Shown here: positions 25,801 to 37,276 of the stretch, one piece after another
Numbering within the stretch: position 1 is the stretch's first letter
Layout: the number at the start of each line of letters is the position of its first letter
Source: Hydractinia symbiolongicarpus
Lineage: Eukaryota > Cnidaria > Hydrozoa > Anthoathecata > Hydractiniidae
NCBI RefSeq assembly: GCF_029227915.1
Contig: NC_079876.1
Coordinates: 34,517,828 to 34,581,827 of the forward strand
Reading direction: 5' to 3'
DNA length: 64,000 nucleotides
The notes under the pieces: model-generated
Database searches by the model: none
Told to the model about the DNA's origin: nothing
The model's input: the letters and a program-made list of their open reading frames with translations, nothing else
Position numbers and translations under genes: made by a program

Positions 25801-27920
25801 GCTACTTCTTCAGCGCGCGCTAACGGCAAGGATTGGTCCCACAGTAAAAAAATGACTTTTTTTAGCTTAATTTTTAAATGAAGCGCTACCACAGCGCCCA
25901 GTGTAATCGCTGAGTTCCGGCAATCACGTCAAATTAAGAAGAATGTTATTTCTTGGAGTCCAATTGTCTCACTTATTACATTTATCAGATCTCAGTCCAT
26001 AATCAGTTCAATTAAGTCCCACAGTCAATCGTTTCACTGTTAAAAGCCACACAACCTAGTAATATCAGAAAAATATCGCTAAATACATGTTGGTACGAAT
26101 ATGTGCCTCAACCATTGTAACTCAAACGGATTGATACTGTTAGAAAGTCAATGAAATGTAGTTTTTGAAACTGTCGCTATTTCTTCAGCGCGGGAAAACA
26201 GCTAGGATTGGTCCCACAGTAAAGAATGACTTACTTATCTAAACTCTTAAATGAAGCGCTACCGCAGCGCCCAGTGTAATCGCTGAGTTCCGGCAATCAC
26301 GTCAAGTTAAGAAGAATGTTATTTCTTGGAGTCCAATTGTCTCCTTTATCACATTTATCAGGTGACAGTCCAAAGTTAGTTCAATTAAGTCCAACAGTCA
26401 ATCGTTTCATAGTTAGAAGCGATGCAACCTAGTAATATCACAAAAATATCGCTTAATACATGTTTGTACGAATATGTGACATAACCGTTGTAAATCAAAC
26501 GGACAGACATCGTTAAAAAGTCAATGAAATGTAGTTTTTGAAACTGTCGCTATTTTTTCAGCGCGCAATAACGGATAGGATTACTCCCACAGTAAAGAAT
26601 GACTTATTTATTTAAATTTTTAAATGAACCGCTACCACAGAGACCAGTGTAATCGCTAAGTTTTGGCAATCATGTCTAATTAAGAAGAATGTTATTTCTT
26701 GCAGTCCAATTGTCTCCTTTATCACATTTATCAGGTGACAGTCCAAAGTTAGTTCAATTAAGTCCCACAGTCAATCGTTTCATAGTTAAAAGCGATGCAA
26801 CCTAGTAATATCACAAAAATATCGCTAAATACATGTTTGTACGAATATTTGACCTAACCGTTGTAACTCAAACGGACAGACACCGTTAGAAAGTCAATGA
26901 AATGTAGTTTTTGAAACTGTCGCTACTTCTTCAGCGCGCGATAACGGTCAGGATTGGTCCCACAGTAAAGAATGACTTATTTACCCAAACTTTTAAATAA
27001 AGCGCTACCACAGCGCCCAGTGTAATCGCTGAGTTCCGGCAATCACGTCAAATTAAGAAGAATGATATTTCTTGGAGTCCAATTGTCTCACTTATTACAT
27101 TTATCAGATCTCAGTCCATAATCAGTTCAATTAAGTCCCACAGTCAATCGTTTCACTGTTAAAAGCCATACAACCTAGTAATATCAGAAAGATATCGCTA
27201 AATACATGTTGGTACGAATATGTGCCTCAACCATTGTAACTCAAACGGATTGATACTGTTAGAAAGTCAATGAAATGTAGTTTGTGAAACTGTCGCTATT
27301 TCTTCAGCGCGGGATAACAGCTAGGATTGGTCCCACAGTAAAGTATGACTTATTTATCTAAACTCTTAAATGAAGCGCTACCGCAGCGGCCAGTGTAATC
27401 GCCTAGTTCCGGCAATCACGTCAAATTAAGAAGAAAGTTATTTCTTGAAGTCCAATTGTCTCATTTTTCACATTTATCAGGTCACAGTCCAAAGTTAGTT
27501 CAATTAAGTCCCACAGTCAATCGTTTCATTGTTAATAGCGATGCAACCTAGTAATATCAAAAAAATATCGCAAAATACATGTTGGTACGAATATGTGACT
27601 CAACCGTTAAAACTCAAACGGACTGACGCCGTTAGAAAGTCAATGAAATGTAGTTTTTGAAACTGGCGCTATCTCCTCAGCGCGCGATAACGGCTAGGAT
27701 TGGTCCCACAATAAAAAAAAACAACTTCTTTTATCTTAATTCTTTAATGACGCGCTACAACAGAGCCCAGTGTAATCGCTGAGATTTGGCACCATGTCAA
27801 ATTAAGAAGAATGTTATATCTTGGAGTCCAATTGTCTCCTTTATCACATTTATCAGGTGACAGTTCAAATTTAGTTCAATTAAGTCCCACAGTCAATCGT
27901 TTCATAGTTAAAAGCGATGC
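22850..27920 (+). repeat. 7-monomer higher-order repeat, two tandem copies (period ~2617 bp)
   Basis: About 22850-25300 matches about 25467-27920. Shared rare words fix the offset: AAATACAGGTTGG (CAGG at 23094 and 25711), GGTCAGGATTGG after GATAAC at 24331 and 26947, and an expanded A-run followed by CTTCTTTTATC near 25097 and 27714. The offset drops by one base near 23490, where GTGTATCCAACC in copy one corresponds to GTGCCTCAACC in copy two. The match ends near 25300/27920, so the second copy continues into different monomers. Confidence 0.85.
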
Positions 27921-30139
27921 AACCTAGTAATATCAGATAAATATCGCTAAATACATGTTTGTACGAATATGTGACCAAACGTTGTAACTCAAACGGATTG
28001 ATACTGTTAGAAAGTCAATGAAATGTAGTTTTTGAAACTGTCGCTATTTCTTCAGCGCGGGAAAAGAGCTAGGATTTGTCCAACAGTAAAGAATGACTTA
28101 TTTATCTAAATTTTTAAATGAAGCGCTACCACAGCGCCCAATGTAATCGCTGAGTTCCGGCAATCACGTCAAATTAAGAAGAATGTTATTTCTTGAAGTC
28201 CAATTGTCTCATTTTTCACATTTATCAGGTCACAGTCCAAAGTTAGTTCAATTAAGTCCCACAGTCAATCGTTTCACTGTTAAAAGCGATGCAACCTAGT
28301 AATATCAGATAAATATCGCTAAATACATGTTGGTACGAATATGTGACCCAAACGTTGTAACTCAAACAGACTGACACCGTTAGAAAATCAATGAAATGTA
28401 GTTTTTGAAACTATTGTTACTTCGTCAGCGCGCACAAACGGCTAGGATTGGTCCCACAGTAAGAAATGACTTATTTATCTACATTTTTAAATGAAGCGCT
28501 ACCACCGAGCCCAGTGTAATCGCTGAGTTTCGTCAATCATGTGAAATTAAGAAGAATGTTATTTCTTGGAATCCAATTGTCTCCTTTATCACATTTATCA
28601 GGTGACAGTCCAAAGTTAGTTCAATTAAGTCCCACAGTCAATCGTTTCATAGTTAAAAGCGATGCAACCTAGTAATATCAGATAAATATCGCTAAATACA
28701 TGTTGGTACGAATATGTGACCCAAACGTTGTAACTCAAACGGACAGACACCGTTAGAAAGTCAATGAAATGTAGTTTTTGAAACTGTCGCTACTTCTTCA
28801 GCGCGCGATAACGGTCAGGATTGGTCCCACAGTAAAGAATGACTTATTTACCCAAACTTTTAAATAAAGCGCTACCACAGCGACCAGTGTAATCGCTGAG
28901 TTCCGGCAATCACGTCAAATTAAGAAGAATGTTATTTCTTAGAGTCCAATTGTTTCCTTTATCACATTTATCAGGTGACAGTCCAAAGTTAGTTCAATTA
29001 AGTCCCACAGTCAATCGTTTCATAGTTAAAAGCGATGCAACCTAGTAATATCACAAAAATATCGCTAAATACGTGTTTGTACGAATATTTGACCTAACCG
29101 TTGTAACTCAAACGGACAGACACCGTTAGAAAGTCAATGAAATGTAGTTTTTGAAACTGTCGCTACTTCTTCAGCGCGCGATAACGGTCAGGATTGGTCC
29201 CACAGTAAAGAATGACTTATTTACCCAAACTTTTAAATAAAGCGCTACCACAGCGACCAGTGTAATCGCTGAGTTCCGGCAATCACGTCAAATTAAGAAG
29301 AATGTTATTTCTTGGAGTCCAATTGTCTCATTTATCACATTTATCAGATCTCAGTCCAAATTTATATCAATTAAGTCCAACAGTCAATCGTTTCATAGTT
29401 AAAAGCGATGCAACCTAGTAATATCAGAAAAATATCGCTAAATACATGTTGGTACGAATATGTGACCCAAACGTTGTAACTCAAACGGACTGACACCGTT
29501 AGAAAGACAATGAAATTTAGTTTTTGAAACTATTGCTACTTCTTCAGCGCGCGCTAACGGCAAGGATTGGTCCCACAGTATAAAAAAGACTTTTTTTAGC
29601 TTAATTTTTAAATGAAGCGCTACCACAGCGCCCAGTGTAATCGCTGAGTTTCGTCAATCATGTCAAATTAAGAAGAATGTTATTTCTTGGAGTCCAATTG
29701 TCTCCTTTATCACATTTATCAGGTGACAGTCCAAAGTTAGTTCAATTAAGTCCCACAGTCAATCGTTTCATAGTTAAAAGCGATGCAACCTAGTAATATC
29801 AGATAAATATCGCTAAATACATGTTGGTACGAATGTGTGACCTAACCGTTGAAACACAAACGGACTGACACCGATAGAAAGTCAATGAAATGTAGTTCTT
29901 GAAACTGTCGCTATTTCTTCAGCGCGCGATAACGGCTAGGATTACTCCCACAATAAAAAACGACTTTTTTATCTCAATTCTTAAATGAAGCGCTACCACA
30001 GAGCCCAGTGTAATCGCTGCGTTTCGGCAATCATGTGAAATTAAGAAGAATGTTATTTCTTGGAGTCCAATTGTCTCCTTTATCACATTTATCTGGTGAC
30101 AGTCCAAAGTTAGTTCAATTAAGTCCCACAGTCAATCGT

Positions 30140-32749
30140 TTCATAGTTAAAAGCGATGCAACCTAGTAATGTCACAAAAATATCGCTAAATAGATGTTTG
30201 TACGAATGTGTGACCTAACCGTTGTAACTCAAACGGACAGACACCGTTAGAAAGTCAATGAAATGTAGTTTTTGAAACTGTCGCTATTTCTTCAGCGCGC
30301 GATAACGGATAGGATTGGTCCCACAGTAAAGAATGACTTATTTATCTAAATTTTTAAATGAAGCGCTACCACAGCGCCCAGTGTAATCACTGAGTTCCGG
30401 CAATCACGTCAAATTAAGAAGAAAGTTATTTCTTGGAGTCCAATTGTCTCATTTATTACATTTATCAGATCACAGTCCAAATTTAGTTCAATTAAGTCCC
30501 ACAGTCAATCGGTTCACTGTTAAAAGCGATGCAACCTAGTAATATCAGATAAATATCGCTAAATACATGTTGGTACGAATATGTGACCCAAACGTTGTAA
30601 CTCAAACGGACTGACACCGTTAGAAAGTCAATGAAATGTAGTTTTTGAAACTATTGCTAATTCTTCAGCGCGCGCTAACGGCTAGGATTGGTCCCACAGT
30701 AACAAATGACTTTTTTTAGCTTAATTTTTAAATGAAGCGGTACCACAGCGCCCAGTGTAATCGCTGAGTTCCGGCAATCACGTCAAATTAAGAAGAATGT
30801 TATTTCTTAGAGTCCAATTGTCTCACTTTCACATTTATAAGGTCACAGTCCATAATCAGTTCAATTAAGTCCCACAGTCAATCGTTTCACTGTTAAAAGC
30901 CATACATACTAGTAATATCAGAAAAATATCGCTAAATTCATGTTGGTACGAATATGTGCCTCAACCATTGTAACTCAAACGGATTGATACTGTTAGAAAG
31001 TCAATGAAATGTACTTTTTGAAACTGTCTCTATTTCTTCAGGGCGGGATAACAGCTAGGATTGGTCCCACAGTAAGAAATGACTTATTTATCTAAATTTT
31101 TAATTGAAGCGCTACCACAGAGACCAGTGTAATCGCTAAGTTTTGGCAATCATGTCAAATTAAGAAGAATGTTATTTCTTGGAGTCCAACTGTCTCATTT
31201 ATCACATTCATCAGATCACAGTCCAAAGTTAGTTCAATTAAGTCCCACAGTCAATCGTTTCACTGTTAAAGGCGATGCAACCTGGTATTATCAGATAAAT
31301 ATCGCTAAATACATGTTGGTACGAATATGTGACTCAACCGTTGTAACTCAAACGGACCGACACCGTTTGAAAGTCAATGAAATGTAGTTTTTGAAACTGT
31401 CGCTATTTCTTCAGCGCGCGACAACGGCCAGGATTGGTCCCACAGTAAAGAATGACTTATATACCCAAATTTTTAAATGAAGCGCTACCACAGCGCCCAG
31501 TGTAATCGCTGAGTTCCGGCAATCGCGTCAAAATAAGAAGAATTTTATTTCTTGGAGTCCAATTGTCTCACTTTCACATTTATAAGGTCACAGTCCTTAA
31601 TCAGTTCAATTAAGTCCCACAGTCAATCGTTTCACTGTTAAAAGCCATACAACCTAGTAATATCAGAAAAATATCGCTAAATTCATGTTGGTACGAATAT
31701 GTGCCTCAACCATTGTAACTCAAACGGACTGACACCGTTAGAAAGTCAATGAAATGTAGTTTTTGAAACTGTCGCTATTTCTTCAGCGCGCGATAACGGC
31801 TATGATTGGTCCCACAATAAAAAACGACTTTTTTATCTCAATTCTTAAATGAAGCGCTACCACAGAGCCCAGTGTAATCGCTGAGTTTCGGCAATCATGT
31901 GAAATTAAGAAGAATGTTATTTCTTGGAGTCCAATTGTCTCCTTTATCACATTTATCAGGTGACAGTCCAAAGTTAGTTCAATTAAGTCCCACAGTCAAT
32001 CGTTTCATAGTTAAAAGCGATGCAACCTAGTAATATCACAAAAATATCGCTAAATACATGTTTGTACGAATGTGTGACCTAACCTTTGTAACTCAAACGG
32101 ACAGACACCGTTAGAAAGTCAATGAAATGTAGTTTTTTAAACTGTCGCTATTTCTTCAGCGCGCGATAACGGATAGGATTGGTCCCACAGTAAAGAATGA
32201 CTTATTTATCTAAATTTTTAAATGAAGCGCTACCACAGCGCCCAGTGTAATCGCTGAGTTCCGGCAATCACGTCAAATTAAGAAGAATGTTATTTCTTGG
32301 AATCCAATTGTCTCATTTATCACATTTATCAGATCACAGTCCAAATTTAGTTCAATTAAGTCCCACAGTCAATCGGTTCACTGTTAAAAGCGATGCAACC
32401 TAGTAATATCAGAAAAATATCGCTAAATTCATGTTGGTACGAATATGTGCCTCAACCATTGTAACTCAAACGGACTGACACCGTTAGAAAGTCAATGAAA
32501 TGTAGTTTTTGAAACTGTCGCTATTTCTTCAGCGCGCGATAACGGATAGGATTGGTCCCACAGTAAAGAATGACTTATTTATCTAAACTCTTAAATAAAG
32601 CGCTACCACAGCGGCCAGTGTAAACGCTGAGCTCCGGCAATCGCGTCAAATTAAGGAGAATGTTATTTCTTGGAGTCCAATTGTCTCATTTTTCACATTT
32701 ATCAGGTCACAGTCCAAAGTTAGTTCGATTAAGTCCCACAGTCAATCGT
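30140..32749 (+). repeat. 7-monomer HOR copy 1 (2610 bp), with empty LINE target site
   Basis: This block is repeated immediately downstream at an offset of 2610 bp. AATGTCACAAAAATATCGC is at about 30169 and 32779, AAGCGGTACC at about 30735 and 33345, and the private CCTGGTATTA at 31281 and 33891. Copy one is uninterrupted: CCTGGTATTA is followed at 31291 by TCAGATAAAT. In copy two the LINE sits exactly at that point. By hand tally, about 5 differences occur over the first 1.1 kb and about 14 over the remaining 1.5 kb, so the two copies are about 99% identical. Confidence 0.9.
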
Positions 32750-33900
32750 TTCATAGTTATAAGCGATGCAACCTAGTAATGTCACAAAAATATCGCTAAA
32801 TAGATGTTTGTACGAATGTGTGACCTAACCGTTGTAACTCAAACGGACAGACACCGTTAGAAAGTCAATGAAATGTAGTTTTTGAAACTGTCGCTATTTC
32901 TTCAGCGCGCGATAACGGATAGGATTGGTCCCACAGTAAAGAATGACTTATTTATCTAAATTTTTAAATGAAGCGCTACCACAGCGCCCAGTGTAATCAC
33001 TGAGTTCCGGCAATCACGTCAAATTAAGAAGAAAGTTATTTCTTGGAGTCCAATTGTCTCATTTATCACATTTATCAGATCACAGTCCAAATTTAGTTCA
33101 ATTAAGTCCCACAGTCAATCGGTTCACTGTTAAAAGCGATGCAACCTAGTAATATCAGATAAATATCGCTAAATACATGTTGGTACGAATATGTGACCCA
33201 AACGTTGTAACTCAAACGGACTGACACCGTTAGAAAGTCAATGAAATGTAGTTTTTGAAACTATTGCTAATTCTTCAGCGCGCGCTAACGGCTAGGATTG
33301 GTCCCACAGTAACAAATGACTTTTTTTAGCTTAATTTTTAAATGAAGCGGTACCACAGCGCCCAGTGTAATCGCTGAGTTCCGGCAATCACGTCAAATTA
33401 AGAAGAATGTTATTTCTTAGAGTCCAATTGTCTCACTTTCACATTTATAAGGTCACAGTCCATAATCAGTTCAATTAAGTCCCACAGTCAATCGTTTCAC
33501 TGTTAAAAGCCATACATACTAGTAATATCAGAAAAATATCGCTAAATTCATGTTGGTACGAATATGTGCCTCAACCATTGTAACTCAAACGGATTGATAC
33601 TGTTAGAAAGTCAATGAAATGTACTTTTTGAAACTGTCTCTATTTCTTCAACGCGGGATAACAGCTAGGATTGGTCCCACAGTAAGAAATGACTTATTTA
33701 TCTAAATTTTTAATTGAAGCGCTACCACAGAGACCAGTGTAATCACTAAGTTTTGGCAATCATGTCAAATTAAGAAGAATGTTATTTCTTGGAGTCCAAC
33801 TGTCTCATTTATCACATTCATCAGATCACAGTCCAAAGTTAGTTCAATTAAGTCCCACAGTCAATCGTTTCACTGTTAAAAGCGATGCAACCTGGTATTA
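32750..33900 (+). repeat. 7-monomer HOR copy 2, part upstream of the LINE
   Basis: This is the first ~1151 bp of the second 2610-bp block and matches 30140-31290. It ends with CCTGGTATTA at 33891-33900. The block resumes at 38325 with TCAGATAAATATCGC, which continues the alignment to 31291 onward without loss or gain of target bases. Confidence 0.9.
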
Positions 33901-33931
33901 TGGTGTTTTTTAGACGGCAGCAGGTTGAAAG
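33901..33931 (+). promoter_or_regulatory. LINE 5' leader with YY1-like motif at the ORF1 start
   Basis: Thirty-one bases lie between the satellite junction and the ORF1 ATG. The sequence AAGATGGCGGC at 33929-33939 spans the start codon and matches the core of the vertebrate YY1 recognition sequence. It also gives a good translation start context (A at -3, G at +4). The leader may be complete or slightly 5' truncated; I cannot tell without other copies. A promoter role for the motif is inference. Confidence 0.45.
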
Positions 33932-35338
33932 ATGGCGGCTAAAGATATCTTAGTAAATTACACCGAGGATATGGAAACATTAGAAGAAAGCGTTTTGCAA
34001 TCTATTAAAAATATTCATGGAAGAAAGAAACGTGCAGATATGGACAGTATTATTGTTGAGTCGAAAGAATTCAGTCCAGAAAAGGTAAAATATACTGTTC
34101 AACGACTTTGCGATACTGATAAACTTTTTCTCATAAACAGACGAGGATTACCTAGCTATAGGATAAGTAAAAACATTTTTACTGGCTAAATTACGAGTGT
34201 TGATAGGGAAGAAGGAGAAGATGATATCCAAGAACCAGATGAAAAAGTAGACCACCTCGATCTTCTCGCTCAGGAACTACAACAGGTTAAAAACTTTGAA
34301 GTTTTAAAAGAAATAGTTAAAATGGTATCGGACCTGAAAGAATACGTCTCGTATGAAGTCGGTAAATTAAAAAGAAATATGGTAAATGATTTGGTTGTTC
34401 ACTTGAAGGAAGAAAACGATTTTTTAAAAAACGAGATAAAAGAATCTCAAAGTTTGTTGAGGGACGTTTTGTTACAAGACATAAACATAAATAATTATGA
34501 AAAAATTAAAAACAAATCAGAAACCAATGATTGGAACGAAGTAAAGAAAGGTCCCTCGGGAAAAATAGAGAAACGATATAATAATAGATTCAGTCTTTCA
34601 AATCGGTTTAGTACACTTCAGAACGAACAAAACAACAATAATCACTATGACGCACAACCACTTACGAATAATTAAAGTTACGCACCACCATAACCAAATA
34701 AATCTATAAGAAGACCAAATCCCGTTATTAACCTTTCTCCAGAAAGAGATCTTTTACAACATAACATCAAATCATCTGAAACCCGTAAAAATAAAAAGAA
34801 GATTAGAATTATCAGTGATAGCATCGCAAAAGGCATAAATACTCGAGAATTCAATAATCATTTGAGAAACGGTGATGCAAGATTTAAAGTTTTTCCTGGT
34901 TCAAATATTAAAAATTTGGGTCATTACTCTCTACCAACCTTAGTAGATGAGAATCCAGAAATAGTAGTTGTGCATGTTGGAATAAACGACTTGCTGGATA
35001 TAAAGAGAAATAAATCATCAGTTAATGAAATTGCAGAAAAAATAATCAAACTATCACGCGTATACATCGATCATGGCGTCGAAAAAGTTTTTATTTCAAG
35101 TGTTATTATCTGTACTCGTATTGATTTTGAGTTTATCAAATCGTTAAATCATATACTTGAGAACGAGGCAAAGAAATATGGCTATATTTTTATCGACAAT
35201 AGTAATATTATGGAATCTAATTTATGGAAAGATGGATTACATCTAATGGAAAGTGGTAAAGTTTTGTTAGCTAATAATTTCTTATTTTATATAAATAATT
35301 TTTTAGGTCTGGATTTTATAGAAACGAATGTATACTGA
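33932..35338 (+). pseudogene. LINE ORF1: coiled coil plus SGNH/GDSL esterase-like protein, three in-frame stops
   Basis: A single frame runs from ATG 33932 to TGA 35336-35338 (468 sense positions) but is interrupted by TAA at 34187-34189, 34673-34675 and 34691-34693. Codons 1-85 form a small charged, helix-rich domain that might be a winged-helix fold (weak). Codons about 108-175 show heptad-like spacing of L, I and V with many E and K, a likely coiled coil for oligomerisation. Next comes an Asn-rich linker. Codons about 291-465 resemble an SGNH hydrolase: SDS (Ser about 297), Gly about 323 in FPGSN, GIND (350-353) and DGLH (434-437), so all four blocks are present. ORF1 proteins with an esterase domain are known in CR1/L2 LINEs and are thought to assist the RNP, with the exact role unsettled. 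All pieces are in the same frame with no indel, so decay here is by point mutation. Confidence 0.85.
34862..35338 (+). other. SGNH/GDSL esterase-like domain region of ORF1 (uninterrupted)
   Basis: This is the longest intact part of ORF1, 158 sense codons. It holds the block II Gly (FPGSN), block III GIND with the preceding hydrophobic strand (IVVVHV), and block V DGLH near the C-terminus. The block I Ser (ISDS) lies just upstream at about 34814-34825 in the same open frame. That frame is open from the stop at 34691-34693, so the complete esterase-like domain could in principle be translated, but no ATG start is evident at its beginning. Confidence 0.7.
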
Positions 35339-37276
35339 TTTCTGATAGGATAAGCACTGAACTTACGGCATCCTGCTCCCAGGGTGTAACACATCCATAT
35401 GGGGTTACTTCTTCTGAATGCAATAAGGAATTAAATGATCAATTTGAGACTGACCAATCACATGATTCTACATATAATTTACAAAATTCTCTGAAAAATG
35501 TCTGTGATATTAGAATCAAAAATCCTTTCAATCTATTGATAGGATATTTGAATATAAATAGTTTAAGGAAAAAAATAATTGACTTAAGGGAAATCTTTGT
35601 GAAATTTGCTCCAGATTATTTTGTATTATCTGAAACAAAATTAGATAGTACTTTTCCAAATAGTCAATTTACTATTGATGATTATGAATTAAGATCTAGA
35701 AAAGATCGGGATAAAAATGGGGGTGGGCTAATTGAGTATGTAAAAAAGGGAGTGGTTTGTAAGCAAATAAACATAGCTAACCTTACAAGTAATGAAATTA
35801 TATGTTCTGAGCTAAACGTCAGAAACAAAAAATGGACTATTATCACCCTTTATCGTCCACCACGTCATTCTAATCTTCAAAGTTTCTTTGAAGATTTGGA
35901 GAAAATTCTAAACAAAACACTCTCATTTTGTGATAACATCATTGTGATGGGGGACATAAACATTGATACTCATAATAAAAATGAAATAATAAATTATCAT
36001 TACATAACTTCTCTTTGCGATACTTTTGACCTAAAAAACTTAGTCAAAGACAAAACATGTTTTGCAAGTGAACAAGGAACATCAATTGATGTTATTTTAA
36101 CAAATAAACAAAGGTCTTTTCAAAACACTATGGTTACTGAGACTGGACTCAGTGACCATCATCTGATGATTACAACTTTCCTAAGATCTCATCTGGTAAG
36201 ATTGAAACCAAAACTAATTGTTTATAGAAGTAACAGAAAGTTTGATAAGAGAAAGTTTCTTTCTGATGTTAGGAATACACGTTTTGATTTTAATGAAAAT
36301 GACCCTGCTTCAAATTACGACCACTTGACAAAAACGTTTAGTTCTATTATTGAAAAGCATGCCCCGTTAAAACAGAAACTGCTCAGGGGAAATGAAGCAC
36401 CTTTTATGAATAAAGAACTTAGGCAAGCCATTTATACCAGGTCAAGATTTAAAAACCGATACAATAAAGATCCTACTGAAGAAAACAAGATTAACTATAA
36501 AAAACAACGAAATAAGTGTGTTGGACTCAGAAAGAAAGCCATAAAAATGTATTTTAAAAATGTTATAGATTCTGGGATTGTAGAAAATAAAACTTTTTGG
36601 AAAACTATTAAGCCGTTTATAACCAATAAAAGTGGTTTGAACAATGATAACATTATGATTATCAAAGATGGTGCTCAGATAACCAATGACAGTGAGCTTG
36701 CTGAATTATTTAATGAACACTATATTAACATTGTAGAAAAAAGTAGTGGAACCAAGCCAATATCAATTGATTATCGAAATTCCTTAGACAAAGAGAGACT
36801 AATTAATGAGATAATTAAAACATACGAGAGTCATCCGAGTATTGTCAAAATTAAAGCCTGCAACGAAAATATAAATTTTTTTAACTTTGAGGAGGTAGAT
36901 GACAACACAATCAAAAAACTTTTTACTAATTTAAACATAAATTCCTCTCCAGGTAGAGACAAAATACCCCCAAAGCTTGTGAAGTTAGCTAGTGAATATC
37001 TGATTGGCCCATTGAAAAATGCTATAAACAGCAGCATAAAATTGAATATTTTTCCCGATGGAGCCAAACGTGCAACGGTAGCACCTCTTGACAAAGGAGG
37101 CAAAGACAAACATAGCATTAAAAATTTTAGACCTGTCAGTGTGTTGAATGTATTTTCAAAATTCTATGAAAACATAATGAAGGATCAAATCATGTCTTTC
37201 ATAGAATCGAAACTTTCAATATTTTTGTCAGCCTATCGGAAAAACTATAACACACAGCATGTCTTAATTCGTTTAG
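35299..37276 (+). pseudogene. LINE ORF2, 5' part: APE endonuclease and N-terminal reverse transcriptase
   Basis: The frame opens after TAA 35296-35298, overlaps the end of ORF1 by about 40 bases and reads without a stop to the deletion point; the same frame ends at TGA 37300-37302. No in-frame ATG precedes the endonuclease. The nuclease starts at about 35536 with GYLNINSL. Numbered from there, the catalytic set is visible: N6, E33 in LSET, D140 and N142 in MGDIN, D185 in TSID, and D207/H208 in SDHH. These are the residues of the APE-like (EEP) nuclease that nicks target DNA for target-primed reverse transcription. Residues 211-440 are a linker. Residues 470-580 are the first reverse transcriptase blocks: SSPGRDKIP, then NFRPVSVLNVFSK and the QHVLIRL helix. 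The protein then departs from the family pattern at residue 581, where an internal segment is missing. Confidence 0.88.

Larger units (their letters stand above)
1..33900 (+). repeat. Satellite DNA array, ~373-bp monomers (left arm)
   Basis: The landmark GTCAATGAAATG recurs at 83, 456, 829, 1202, 1575 and 1948, a spacing of exactly 373 bp, and continues in the same orientation to 33900. Some monomers are a few bases longer or shorter (375 bp ending at 2323, 335 bp ending at 2658). Monomers differ mainly in shared diagnostic variants, for example GCTGGTACGGATATG versus GTTGGTACGAATATG, which define subfamilies that recur in fixed order. No long reading frame runs through it; the longest open frames are short and recur only because the monomers recur. 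I see no gene, RNA gene or other inserted element in this arm. A centromeric or heterochromatic location is plausible for such an array, but nothing in the sequence proves it. I do not recognise the satellite family by name. Confidence 0.97.

Noticed and set aside
31169-31387. Plus-strand open frames in satellite (31169-31387 and 46595-46789)
   Set aside because: They are chance frames in single monomers; neighbouring monomers with the same sequence context have stops in that frame.
29438-32000. Minus-strand open frames of about 62 codons in satellite monomers (29438-29626, 29919-30107, 31783-31971, also 38817-39005)
   Set aside because: They lie in equivalent positions of related monomers, are broken in most other copies, have no recognisable domain, and are explained by chance openness in a repeated sequence.
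33932-34675. ORF1 read as two separate small host genes
   Set aside because: The two open pieces are in the same frame, separated by one TAA, and continue into the esterase domain in that frame, so they are one broken LINE ORF1.
36831-37118. Minus-strand open frame inside LINE ORF2
   Set aside because: It is a shadow of the plus-strand reverse transcriptase coding sequence, with no domain of its own.
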